Part shown: one piece after another, positions 10,774 to 21,503 of the stretch
Numbering within the stretch: the stretch's first letter is position 1
Layout: every line of letters begins with the position of its first letter
Notes under the pieces: model-generated
Database searches by the model: none
What the model was told of the DNA's origin: nothing
The model's input: the letters and a program-made list of their open reading frames with translations, nothing else
Translations under genes and position numbers: made by a program
Origin: Sugiyamaella lignohabitans
Taxonomy: Eukaryota > Ascomycota > Dipodascomycetes > Dipodascales > Trichomonascaceae
Length of the DNA: 64,000 nucleotides
Direction of reading: 5' to 3'
Assembly (NCBI RefSeq): GCF_001640025.1
Contig: NC_031673.1
Span: forward strand, 620,001 to 684,000

Positions 10774-12420
10774 CGGTATAGTCAATTGCAAGCCTAGAAC
10801 GATGATTTCTAATCAGTCGCTGGCTGTTATGCCTATTAGTTCAACTAGGTACCCATCCTAGGACTATGATAGGTCTTTCCACATATTTGCCTTTGTCAGA
10901 AGGACTTTTTCAGACTGGTTGCCCGATGAGAGAGCTGATAAATTCAACCAAGAATTACCTAACGCATGCTTCACTACGATGCCTTTTAGATTTCCCGCAA
11001 AAGGTCTTACTAAGGATTAAATCCCACGGGTTTGAATTTGTTGGCCCACTTCAAACCAACTTAACGTATAATTCACACGGAGCTCAAAGGACTTACGACA
11101 TCGCAAACCTGCCTTTGTTGATTTCGTGGAGAGCTCACTCCTGTTGTATTTGCCTAGAATATTCCAATTCAAATAGCTCTTCTAGAATAACTTATGAATA
11201 GCCCACAGTGTTGATAGCAAGAGTCTGAGCTTTCTTTGTATATTCTTCTTATAATGGGACAAAATCCACAATATAATCGGGGTTGGCTCCGCCGAGTAAC
11301 ACAATTACTAGTCATACGGTATCCCCTTTCTTCCCTATGTTGCATCCAATCGCAACGCTTGTACTCCGATACCAAGCACCATACCTTCGTACGAAACAAA
11401 GCTCTCGGCTTCCGCGAACATTGGTTGACCAATGAGAATTAAAAATCCATCATTAATCTCACGCCTACTCCTTTAAGGGTTCCCACAGTCGCAAAACGAC
11501 TGCTGTCACAACCATCCCAGTTCAGCAACATCAAATTTCATGATGGCTGTAAAAACGTCTTCCCTGAAAATTGTAAAGAGAGTTTTCACACAGAAAAAAT
11601 CCCAAACAAGATTCCCAAGTAGATATATACAAACTCTCTCCGACTGAGTCATTCTTGTACCAATCACTTAAAACGCTAGATTTCCGAGTCATGCAGCATT
11701 GAACACGTCTCCCTCACCATTTTAGTCTTCCAAAAGACTTCTGTGACCATGAACAATGACCGCAAATTCCAAACCATCTAGCATAGGTCATAATGCCAGA
11801 ACAAAACCCAACACATGACGCGACAGTGAATCGTGAAGGTAACACAGCAAGCCTGAAACAATTCGTAACAACCAAGAAATTTTGGAAGGAACTGGAAGAA
11901 CTCACTGGGTACAGTTGCAACGGTGCCTACCCTCCGTTTGACTTGCCAGTAGGGGCAAGGAGCTCAAAAGAGCTAGAGAAGAAAAGAAGAAGAAAAGGAA
12001 AACCGTCTTGCTGGCAAGTTGAGTCCGATTTAAATAACGCGCGGTTGGGACTTTCGCGCCGGGTAAATATGCTGGGTTCCCATAACGACAGATCACCTAA
12101 AACCATTTCACTGCATCCCGTCCCGACAGAACGGCATCGATCTTGAATTATGGTCACCAAGCGAGCTTTATATATAAATCTAAAAATTTTATGAATTGTG
12201 CCATGATTTTAACCACTAAAACTCCTTATGGATACAGACATGATTGCTATCGTTTTGAGATTCATGGTCTTTATGAGCCCTGGGTTTTTTCAGTAATCAC
12301 ATCCGTTTAGTCCATTGCTCTTTCTTTTACCGTGAACACAATCGGCTCTCACTGGTCAAAACAATGTAAACCGTTCTGTCAAAATTTTTCACAATTCTAC
12401 TTCTCACAATTTTGGTAAGT

Positions 12421-12445
12421 CAGGGGGAGGGGGAGGGGGAGGAGG
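12421..12445 (+). other. G-rich tract with G-quadruplex potential
   Basis: Three runs of five G, each separated by a single A, followed by two GG pairs, all on the plus strand. This satisfies a two-tier quadruplex pattern, and a three-tier one if runs are shared. No gene is adjacent; the nearest start is about 900 bases downstream. Confidence 0.6.
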
Positions 12446-13283
12446 ATTTTTGAAGATATTTGGGTCTGCATGATGCTCGTACATTGGAGATGCTAATATG
12501 CAGCTCCTGTGATCTGCCATATATTTATGTTAGGGATCCAATAATTTCACATGCTACCGCTCGATCAAGACCGATTAAGGAAACCTATAGCTAATAATAT
12601 TATTGTCGCAATTGGCTAGAAAATGCTGCCGCTACTATTAGACGAACCATAATCAAAAAATTATCGTCTAGTCCAAGTATGATTTTGTACGTATAGCCTG
12701 GAAGGCTCATTCTCTGAGCCACCATGTGCACTAACCTATAAGAAAGGCAAGCGCTATCGAGCTGTTTTATATCTTTGTACATTGTTATTACATGTAACTA
12801 AATCAGTTAGTAGCTTGAGCGGGCGATAGCTGCGCTGCGGTCAAGAAATAGTCTAGCTGCAATAAGGTTGTCACCCATTAAGCTATGTTTGTGAAGATGC
12901 TGAGTCCAATAAAGCACATGCCGCTAACCTTGACTAATCATAGGCAGTTTCACCCAGTAAGATCTTCTTGTTGAAAAGCTTGCCCATGCTTAGCTTGTTA
13001 GGGACCGTGCATTATTTCAGATTAAAGTTAGATTATTGCATATGTCGGCACCTAGTTATAGTATTTCTGGGCGAATATCATGTACGAAGGAAGATCTTGT
13101 CGATGGATTTGTTCTGTTTCATTAATATACCGTAACTATCATGGGAATAGGCTATGCTTCTGGTCAACTGAACCAACTGCTGCTAACTTTAAAAGAAAAG
13201 CCAAAGGTGGGCTTAGTCAAATACCTGACGAATAGCTGATGACTAGACATATGGTCCCTCAGTATTTTAATATCTCTCCACTG

Positions 13284-13291
13284 TATATAAA
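13284..13291 (+). promoter_or_regulatory. TATA box of the GPI-protein gene
   Basis: TATATAAA, 62-69 bases upstream of the ATG at 13353. The spacing suits a strongly regulated yeast gene. Confidence 0.6.
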
Positions 13292-13352
13292 GAGCGGTAG
13301 TACCGTACCCAGTAACTTCCCACTATTAATTCTATATCAGTTTTTCTTCTCA

Positions 13353-14346
13353 ATGTTTAATCGATCGGTGCTGCTATCCTATTTAGTTTTTCTTGTGTCT
13401 GTTACTTTAGCACAAGATTCATTCAATCCAAACGATTTTCTCTCAGACTTTGATTTCGCGTCTCTTCCTCCTGCAGTAGAAAGTGAATGGCACGAAATCA
13501 TTGCAACTTTGCTAAACGATTTCAGCACTTTAACCCAAGCCAGTATTCCACTATCTCAAGCTATTGCTTTTGAGAATGAGATCGCACACCGTTAGTTAAA
13601 CGCCGATACTGCTCAATTAGAACGGGAATCTAAGCATCCGGTACTATAGAGCCTGCAATTGATGGCCATCTAACCAAACAGAACTATCTGAAGAATTTCC
13701 CAACTTCAGATCTATTCTGAGTGAGGAATTTGCTGGTATGTAGTATTGTATATATATTCTTGTTGTGTCTAACGTAGACTAGGCCTCTCTGCTGTAATTC
13801 CCGGATTTGGCTCTCTCCTTGGTAGGTTTGCATCAAAGTTTCGTTATTTCATCTTAATATGGGTTTCTAACTGTATTAACAGGTGTCGGTGGTGCTATCT
13901 CTGACTTAGGTCTAAGTGGAGCCGTTGCAAGTGCGACAGTAACAACCGATACCACTGGTGCAAGTGAATCTGCCGCCAGTCCTTCGGCCACCGGTGGTTC
14001 ATTGTCACCTACAACTAGTAGCAACTCAAACTCTCAGACTGGTTCACAGACCGGATCAGCTACAAACTCACCTGCCCCCACATCGGGAGCAACAGAGTCA
14101 TCCAGCAGCCCTGGTGAGTCAGGCACGGCCGAGACTTCCAACTCTGAGAGCAAGGAGAGTTCTGAATCCACAGATACAACTTTAAAAACCAGTGAGAAAG
14201 CAGCAAGTGGTAGTGGGAGCTCTAGTGCTGCCACAAGTGCTACTGCTGCTGCTACCACTTCCACCACTGGTTCTGCAGCAAGAGCCATGGTGACCCTAGT
14301 AAGTGTATCTCTCCTGTCGTTGCTTGCTGTTCTTGTTGTAATGTAA
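13353..14346 (+). CDS. GPI-anchored cell-surface protein, four exons
   Basis: A 264-residue Ser/Thr-rich protein assembled from four exons: 13353-13590, 13682-13735, 13783-13821 and 13883-14346. The introns are 91, 47 and 61 nt, each with a CTAAC branch 7-11 nt before the AG. The first donor is GTTAGT rather than GTAAGT; the others are GTATGT and GTAGGT. All phases agree and no stop interrupts the joined frame. Residues 1-20 are a signal peptide (LLSYLVFLVSVTLA). A helical domain of about 100 residues follows, then a low-complexity Ser/Thr/Gly stalk suited to O-mannosylation, and a hydrophobic C terminus (LVSVSLLSLLAVLVVM) for GPI attachment. Function unknown; wall or adhesion roles are inferred. 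Confidence 0.78.
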
Positions 14347-14463
14347 TCTTAGTGTATAATTAGTAGTAGGGTCATTAATATTTTGTCGTAAATAATTCAT
14401 TCAATTCAAACTGCTAACTAAAAACACCGTAAATTTGTATAAAAGAGGGTACGTAATGACATT

Positions 14464-16057
14464 CTAGAGTGCGTAGCGGAACTCAGGATTCTGGAAATCA
14501 GTAAGATCAGCAAACTCTGAATTAACAAAGTCGTCAGGAAGCTTCTCATTCTTCTCATCCCTAATTCTGTTTGCTCTGCGGTTAATGTAGTAAGTGGCAG
14601 CAATTAGAATCAAGCTGACACCATAACACGCCACGATTGTAGTTTTAGCTGTCTTGTAGGTTGGTGATTCAGAGGCAATAAATGTTTGTGGACCAATGAG
14701 ATTGCCCACACAATAACCGACCAAGGTAGTAGCACTGAATATAACCTTTTTGGTATGACCGGCGGTATTCGAAGAGATAGTACTCAAATAACAAATAAAA
14801 CAGAGTGGTGACATGCTGAATAGACAGTATCCAGCCAGTTGCACGCTATGATTACTAGAAAAGGCCAAAAACGAAGCAGACATGATATTTATCAAAGTGC
14901 CTACCACTGCAATAAGCATTCTCTGAGGAAATCTAGCAACGAAAAGACCGAACAACCACAGTCCTACAACCTCTACTGCTCCTTGTGGAAGGCTCATCAG
15001 AAGAGCACCCAAAGTGTCGTATCCCATGCCGGTCAGCACAATACCTATAGAATGTTAGAACAAATCTTGTAATTTGATTGTCTTTTTTTTTATGATACTT
15101 ACTTCCAAAATTGGTGAGGCCACCATTAGGAATATTAATGAGAACCATCACAAAAAAATTCAAGTAGAGACGAACATCGCAAAACGCCTCTTTAACTTGA
15201 TCCATTTTGATTTTTCGGTTACCAAATCCTTGCTTGTTTGAACGAATTCTTTCAACAACCAGCAGCTTTTCTTCCTCGTTTAGGAACCAAGCCTTGGAAG
15301 GTGTGTCAGGAATAATTAGGATAAAAGCAATACCCAAAGCAATAGTGACCACGCCAACAATGATAAAGAGTAAACGCCATGCTACGATTGGAAGGTCACC
15401 AGCCATTTGTCTTTTGGCTAAACCATAAGCTATAGCTGCTCCAATCATACCTCCGATGCCATTGCAGCCCACCCAGAACGCAGTTCTAGTAAATTGTTCA
15501 GATGATTTATACCATTGAGAAGTTATAAGAACAAACGCTGGAGTTACCGCACTCTCAAGCATCCCGAGAAAGATACGGGTGGTAAGAAACCCTCCAAATG
15601 TAGTGGGAAGAGACGTCATACATAGGACAAATCCCCAAAGAATCACAAAGATTCCGACTGTTTTAGCAATAGGAAATCGCTGAAGAAGATAGGCAGCAGG
15701 GAATTCCAGAACTAAATATCCCAAGTAGAAAGCTGAACCGATCCAACTATATTCAGAGCCTGTCATGTGGAGATCAGGTATCAGTCCCATGATAGCCGCA
15801 AAGCTGTTGGTGACTTTATCAAGGAATTGGATACTATAGACAACGCACATCAGAGTACAGACATACATGTCAATTTTCCGCAATATCCTTTTGTTGGTGG
15901 CTTCATCTATTTCCATTCCATAGGATTGGAAAGCCACCTCCATGGCCAAATCGGCCCCTTTGAGATTGACATCTTTCACCTCAGCTATTTCCACCTCGAC
16001 ATTTTTCTCCACTACTCCTAGATCTTTGGAGACGTTGGCTTTATGTTCGGTAATCAT
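14464..16057 (-). CDS. Dal5-type MFS permease, allantoate/anion:cation symporter family (copy 1)
   Basis: A 511-residue transporter from two exons, 15103-16057 and 14464-15044, joined across a 58-nt intron (GTAAGT, CTAAC, ATAG) to read TNFGSIVLTGMGYD. It has the 12-helix MFS layout of the anion:cation symporter family that includes Dal5 (allantoate, ureidosuccinate, dipeptides) and Tna1 (nicotinate). The loop motif RIFLGMLESAVTPAFVLITS and the closing SEFADLTDFQNPEFRYAL are typical. The frame extends to 16081 but begins there with TTG; the ATG at 16057 (MITEHK) is preferred. A close paralogue lies directly upstream in the same orientation. Five GATAAG sites fill the space between them. The substrate is not predictable. 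Confidence 0.87.
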
Positions 16058-16868
16058 TGTGTAATTGAACCTTGTAGACAATAATAGACCCCTTGCCTTA
16101 AAGATGATCTATAACACTATAACACTGTTCTAGAAGGATACTTGTATTTATACATATTTATCTCGATCGAATTGTACGTTTCGTTAATTCGTATCTTTCA
16201 GATGACTATCTCAGATAGATTCCGGTCAAACTAATTCCCGCAGATAAGACACCTCATGATAAGAGCTAAGACCGAGTCATTCACAAGAACTTGGATCATG
16301 TCTCACTCGATTCTGAGACATCCTCAAAAGTTTGCCAATCATTGCTTCACGATAACTTATCAACACCGATATAGCAGTTGCCCCGGTCTCTGACTCGGGA
16401 CACCCATGGGATCTGCACGGGCCTCCTGGTCAGAGATCCTTACATCGCAGGTCATGATGCTAGTAGATAGAGTGTGGGTGCATGTGCTTCGCAGTTTCAT
16501 AAAGCTCCGTTGACCGGTGCGGCCTGCATATCATCGACATCGGATTTAACCACTTCTGGTTAATGGTAGCGAGCAGACTACTTTTGCTCGGGTCTCTAAA
16601 GTATTAGATTGTAGATTGTCCATTAGGTACTATCTTATCTCTTTCTATCTTGCTGCTGACAATCGACTTAAGCGTTTTTTGACTCGGGTTGCTCTACAAT
16701 CGTAAGCTATCTCGAATGAGACTAGTCTTATCAGGTCGGTTGTTAGTAAACCCGACTGCCGGGGATTCTAAGTAATTATACACAAACCACATATCTATTC
16801 AAAAAAAATACATGAGGGGCTACAAACAATAAAAAGTAAAACTACTAAAAACTGGCAATACCAGATTC
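16058..16868 (-). promoter_or_regulatory. Permease promoter with five GATAAG motifs
   Basis: GATAAG occurs at 16243-16248 and 16258-16263 on the plus strand, and as CTTATC at 16356-16361, 16634-16639 and 16727-16732. GATA factors (Gln3/Gat1 type) bind this core and drive nitrogen-catabolite-repressed genes such as DAL5. All five lie between the tandem permeases, upstream of copy 1. That copy 1 is nitrogen-regulated is inferred from the sites and the gene family together. Confidence 0.6.
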
Positions 16869-18501
16869 TTAAAGGGCATATCGGAATTCCGGGTTTTGGA
16901 AATCAGTGAGATCTGCAAACTCAGAGTTCACGAAATCAGGGGGAAGTCGTTCATTCTTCTCATCCCTTATCTTGTTGGCTCTACGATTGAGATAGTATGT
17001 CAAGCCGATAAGAATCAAACTTAAGCTGTAGCAGACTACAATGGCGATTTTAGCAGAGGTATAGGTTGGGGCCTGGGTCTCAATAAAAGTTTGTGGTCCA
17101 ATCAGGTTTCCCACACAATATCCAATCAACGTAGTAGCACTGAAAATGACCTTTTTAGTATGGCCAGCAGTGTTCGAGGAGATACAACTCAGATAGCAGA
17201 TAAAACATAATGGAGATAATCCAAAAAGGAAATAACCAACAAGTTGAACCTTGTGGCTCTTCGGGAAAGCTAGCATAGAGCCTGTCGCGATGTTTATAAG
17301 AGTTCCAAGTATTGCAATGAACATTCTGTGCTGAAATCTGCTAACTAGTAGACCGAATAATACAAGTCCCACAAACTCTACAGCACCCTGAGGAGCACTC
17401 ATGATTAAAGCGCCCAAAGTGTCATATCCAAGACCAGTCAGAAGAATACCTAGAAAAATGTTAGTAAAATTCCTATTTTTATCAATCTTTCTTTTTTTCA
17501 GATTTCGTTTTAAAATGTTTAAAATACAAGCAAAACTTACTTTGGAAATTGGTCATTCCTCCATTAGGAATATCAATAAGAACCATTACTAGGAAGTTCA
17601 AGTATAAACGAACATCTGTGAATGCCTCTTTAACTTGATCCATCTTGAATTTTCTGTTACCAAAACCTTGTTTATTACTTCTGATTCTCTCAACTACCAA
17701 AAGCTTTTCCTCTTCAGTTAAAAACCATGCCTTTGCAGGGACATCTGGAATGACCAAAATAAATATAATTCCGAGAGCGATAGTCACAACTCCCACAATA
17801 ACAAACAGCAATCTCCATCCAGATATTGGTAGAGTTCCAGCCTCTTGTCTCTTAGCTAGACCGTACGCAGTCAAGGAACCGATAATAGAACCCAGTCCAT
17901 TACAGCCAACCCAGAAAGACGTGCGTGTGAACTGCTCTTCTGACTTGTACCATTGAGACGTAAGCAAGACGAAAGCTGGAGTAACAGCACTCTCCAACAT
18001 ACCGAGAAAGATACGGGTGGTAAGGAAGCCGCCGTAGTTCGTGGGAAGTGCAGTCATACACAGAACAAACCCCCAGGCGATAACAAAAGCGCCTACGGTT
18101 TTAGCAATCGGAAATCTTTGTAAAGAATAAGAAGCTGGGAACTCGAAAACCAAATAGGCAATGTAAAACACGGAACCAATCCAACTATATTGTGATCCAG
18201 TAATATTGAGATCAGTTCTTAGTCCCATAATGGACGCGAAACTGTTGGTAACCTTGTCTAAATATTGTACAGCATAGACAATACACATGAGACTACATAC
18301 ATAAAGATCGATTTTTCTAAGGATCTTTCTGTTGGTAGCTTCATCAATTTCCATACCATAGGACTGAAATGCCACTTCCATAGCCAAATCGGCAGTCTTG
18401 AGATTTAGGTCCTTGACCTCAGCAACCTCGACCATGGCATTTTTCTCGACGATTCCAAGGTCCTTGGGACCCATCGCCGTCTCGTTCTCTTGTATTGTCA
18501 T
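16869..18501 (-). CDS. Dal5-type MFS permease (copy 2, tandem paralogue)
   Basis: A 513-residue transporter in two exons, 17541-18501 and 16869-17449, with a 91-nt intron at the same position and phase as in copy 1 (TNFQ, then SILLTGLGYD). The two proteins are clearly recent relatives: most of both exons align without gaps and both end SEFADLTDFQNPEFRYAL. Differences concentrate in the N-terminal tail and in some helices, so substrates may have diverged. The start at 18501 (MTIQENETAMGPKDLG) aligns with copy 1. No GATAAG cluster is seen close upstream; the nearest ones noticed are at about 19237, 19482 and 19491. Confidence 0.87.
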
Positions 18502-19763
18502 TTCTAAACTAGAACTAAAATTCCACCTTTAAGAACTGCCCACGAAATAAAAAAAGGGGATACCAGAAATGAATAAGTGGAAAAAAATCAAACAGATTTG
18601 AGATTTATAGCGAGTAGCTGAAATGCATATTCTCAAATATATATGCTCAGGAGCTCTGATTCAATTGCGGGGCACTGAGACATTCAGATTCCGGACGAGA
18701 TCTGTCTCAACGTATCAGCCAGCCCGAAGTTTCACATTTGGCACCAAGGATCAACGAAAATAGAATGCTAGATCAGTTGATCTTGCCTGGCCGCTGTATA
18801 TCAACGTGCTGAAACTATACCGATCAGCGCAAACGCGCTAATATACCCCCTCCTGTAGAAGCGATCATGGCTGTAAGCTTAAAATCCCCACCAGTAAATG
18901 CTACGTTTGAGTGGAAACCGTCGAAATAAAAAGCGATAGGTCACACTTCAACTCGCATGATTACGAGGGAGGGGGTTAATGATTTCAGTTATCTTCGACT
19001 TACGGTGCATACGCTTGACTGCAGAAATTCGCATGTGTGGGGGCAACCGCAGAGGCATCCGGCGGGGGCCAGTTCCTAATCAAGAAAATCCACCCTGAGC
19101 AGCGGTTATTACTTTAGCCATGACGTGTGATAATATAATATCGACGCCTGAATGGCTTGTAAACGACAGCGATCGGTTTTCCACGTCCCTAATCTAGCTT
19201 TGACCAACATGATGACTTCCAAGATGGTTTTAGTACTGATAAGGGGTATGCAGGGGATGATGAATCTGAGAGGAGCCCCTCCAGATTGCAGATACTATCT
19301 GGCTACTATTAGCCGCCTTCAAGATAAAACTACTGGCAGATTAGATTGTCGACCGCACTCCATCGACTTTCTGAGAGTCGGGTTTTGTCTCCTTAGTTGA
19401 TTGAACTAATTGCATGATATTAACAGTGGGAGATATAGAGTGAAGATAAATATAATTTTCAAGAGATCTCCAGCGATATATGATAAGTATGATAAGATGC
19501 TGATCCGCAGCGAGAGCGCTTCATAGTTAAGCGACATACAGATCCCTCCTTTGTGGAGATAGATCTACAAATGTCCAATCACATGTTTCCAACAACACAT
19601 TTTGGCTCAGCGCTGCAAGTCTCAATTCTTAGCTTTCTATGCTCGGAAATACACAAGCATATTCAAATCTGAACTGACGATAGAAGGTACAAATATGACG
19701 ACTGCAGTGAATAAATGCATGTTCCTGTCTACCTGACGATAGACGTTATGAAAAAGAAACCCG

Positions 19764-20042
19764 TTAGGGAAGCGCCACCTCGAAAAGGTGCGTGACCATA
19801 AGAGTGCGTTTCCGGACAGCTAAAAGTTGGACTCGATCAGTTGGAGACCCTACATAGAGGTAATAGTCGAGATATTCACCCTGGACAGTATATTGAGTGA
19901 TCCAATTCGTACTGTAGCCCGGAACTGATAGTATACTAATGTGTGAACTAGGTGCTTTCACGTTAGCGGGTCGTGGTCGGATTACCCGGTTTAAGAATTT
20001 ACCAGGTTTACCCGGTCCTTTTCTTTGCAATACAAACGACAT
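19764..20042 (-). CDS. Doubtful 92-codon frame, possible relic
   Basis: From the second ATG (20042, MSFVLQRKGPGKPGKF) this frame gives 92 residues. The middle reads WITQYTVQGEYLDYYLYVG, then SPTDRV, which recalls the region before the catalytic domain in GH31 glycosidases (a LDYY-x(2-4)-G-P-x-P pattern). Everything else needed for a GH31 enzyme is missing. It could be a decayed fragment, a short lineage-specific gene or chance. I give it low confidence. Confidence 0.2.
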   Translation of the reverse strand: MSFVLQRKGPGKPGKFLNRVIRPRPANVKAPSSHISILSVPGYSTNWITQYTVQGEYLDYYLYVGSPTDRVQLLAVRKRTLMVTHLFEVALP

Positions 20043-21368
20043 TTTACTGATGAAAACCAAAATCAGTGGTTGTAACGAAGCCCCGTAAAGCTCTATTTAT
20101 TATCGTCACGGCATTTGCTAAGTATTTGTCCCATTAGCAAGCTTTATGTTCCTACTTGTAGAAAGTTGTTTTTCACTTCCATATTTTTTTCAAATCGTGT
20201 TCTTCTAATCGTGTCAGGCTAGTATTTCCCTCTCGTTATGCAAGGGGTGCTGATTAGAGCCGTGCTGAACCCACCCAATTAATATCTCCTGTATATCTTA
20301 TTCCAAGCGAGGAGTAAGTAAGATAAAAATAAAATAATTTATTCTCAATTCGATACTGTTAAAACGTACGGAATTAAAACAAATCGAAGGTTAACGGAGT
20401 GATATCTCGCAAGCAAAATCGAGAGCTAGGTTCTCAGGTCTAGGTTTGTGATATATATACCGGGTAACCTTCACGGTTTGAAAGTAGAAATTTATCGGAA
20501 TACTGAAGAGTAAAGTCGGTTTAAGCACATATGCTTGGAAAAGTTAGTCTAAAACGGAAACATGAGATACATAAGGAAATAGCTTAGCTGCTATCTGTGG
20601 TATCGTGTTTCTCTAATCACCGCGTAAGCAGCAGGGGCCCTAGTTCCCGTATTAATACTAGCCATTCTAGGACACAGCATAAACAGAAGATATTAATCTG
20701 AAAGGCTCAAACTGCACTATTTGCGCTCTCGATCAATACTCTTGTATTCATGAGTCAAATTCTATGTTACCTGACTGAAATTCTAGTTGAACAGGATTAG
20801 TTAGAGGCTATTCGGTCAGTTGATCTTGTAATTTTCATGCAATGAACTGAGACTTTTAAATTCGGCCATCTGGAGATACTCATCTGGAAAGCTTAAACTT
20901 ACTCTCAGCACACTAAAGAATCACACTGGTTGAATGAGAAAATGGAGGGGGCATCCTGAAGAGGCCGGTAAGATGACAAGAGTCTGATGATAGTCGAAGA
21001 AAAATAGAAGCGTTTTAGTAACACGCTTAAATGATAATCTGAATTGCTAATGCTAATATTTCTTCCTCTTCTCTTTAATGTTTGTGTGAACAGTACCATA
21101 GAGAGAGCTGACTTAACTCCCTTATACACCACTTTCTCTACCTTGACTCTGCATAGCATCTTCGCTGGTTGTGGTCTGCATATCAAATCAGTATGCATGC
21201 AACCTTAATCTATTTAGCTCCGCTCAGATTTTGCCATAATGGCCAGTCAGAAGTACCTACCAAGCACTAAGTTTTGAAAGGTTTGATCTAATGGTATAAC
21301 TGCCATTTCTTTTTATTTTTTTCCTCATTCTACTTGGTCAACTTTTTCCACACCAAAACTTGATATTA

Positions 21369-21376
21369 TCACGTGA
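21369..21376. promoter_or_regulatory. TCACGTGA palindrome upstream of UTP15
   Basis: A perfect 8-bp palindrome with the CACGTG core bound by Cbf1-type bHLH factors, 128-135 bases before the UTP15 start. The same word lies upstream of RPP1 and PML1. Confidence 0.45.
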
Positions 21377-21503
21377 CTTTTACCAAGGGTAAGGAGATTG
21401 AAAAATAATGATCAGCCAAAAAATATTTCTTGAGAGACATTAAGTCCGAAATATATCAACCAAAAACAACCCGACACCACCTTTATTTATATAAAATCAA
21501 GCC

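Larger units (their letters stand above)
10431..13352. other. Gene-poor region between AIP1 and the GPI-protein gene
   Basis: About 2.9 kb with only scattered frames under 120 codons, which lack recognisable domains or ordered composition. Contents seen: a spaced 17-bp direct repeat at 10712-10773, a G-rich tract at 12421-12445 and a TATA box at 13284. I see no RNA gene or transposon. The part next to 10431 is the AIP1 promoter. Confidence 0.5.
18502..21503. other. Gene-poor region between the permeases and UTP15
   Basis: Three kilobases with no well-supported gene. Frames of 80-100 codons occur; only the one at 19764-20042 has protein-like composition and is listed separately. A palindromic TCACGTGA at 21369-21376 lies 128 bases before UTP15. 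I see no tRNA, repeat array or transposon end. Confidence 0.45.

Noticed and set aside
10866..11201. 111-codon plus-strand frame
   Set aside because: No recognisable family and no ordered hydrophobic pattern; treated as chance.
11793..12146. 117-codon plus-strand frame
   Set aside because: Composition looks random, no domain or start context, and it overlaps other open frames in a gene-poor region.
13771..13776. AACGTAG as acceptor of the second GPI-gene intron
   Set aside because: It places a stop codon directly after the seam; the next AG (13781-13782) keeps the frame.
20905..21198. 97-codon minus-strand frame before UTP15
   Set aside because: Low-complexity Ser/Leu-rich sequence without domain; lies in the UTP15 upstream region.
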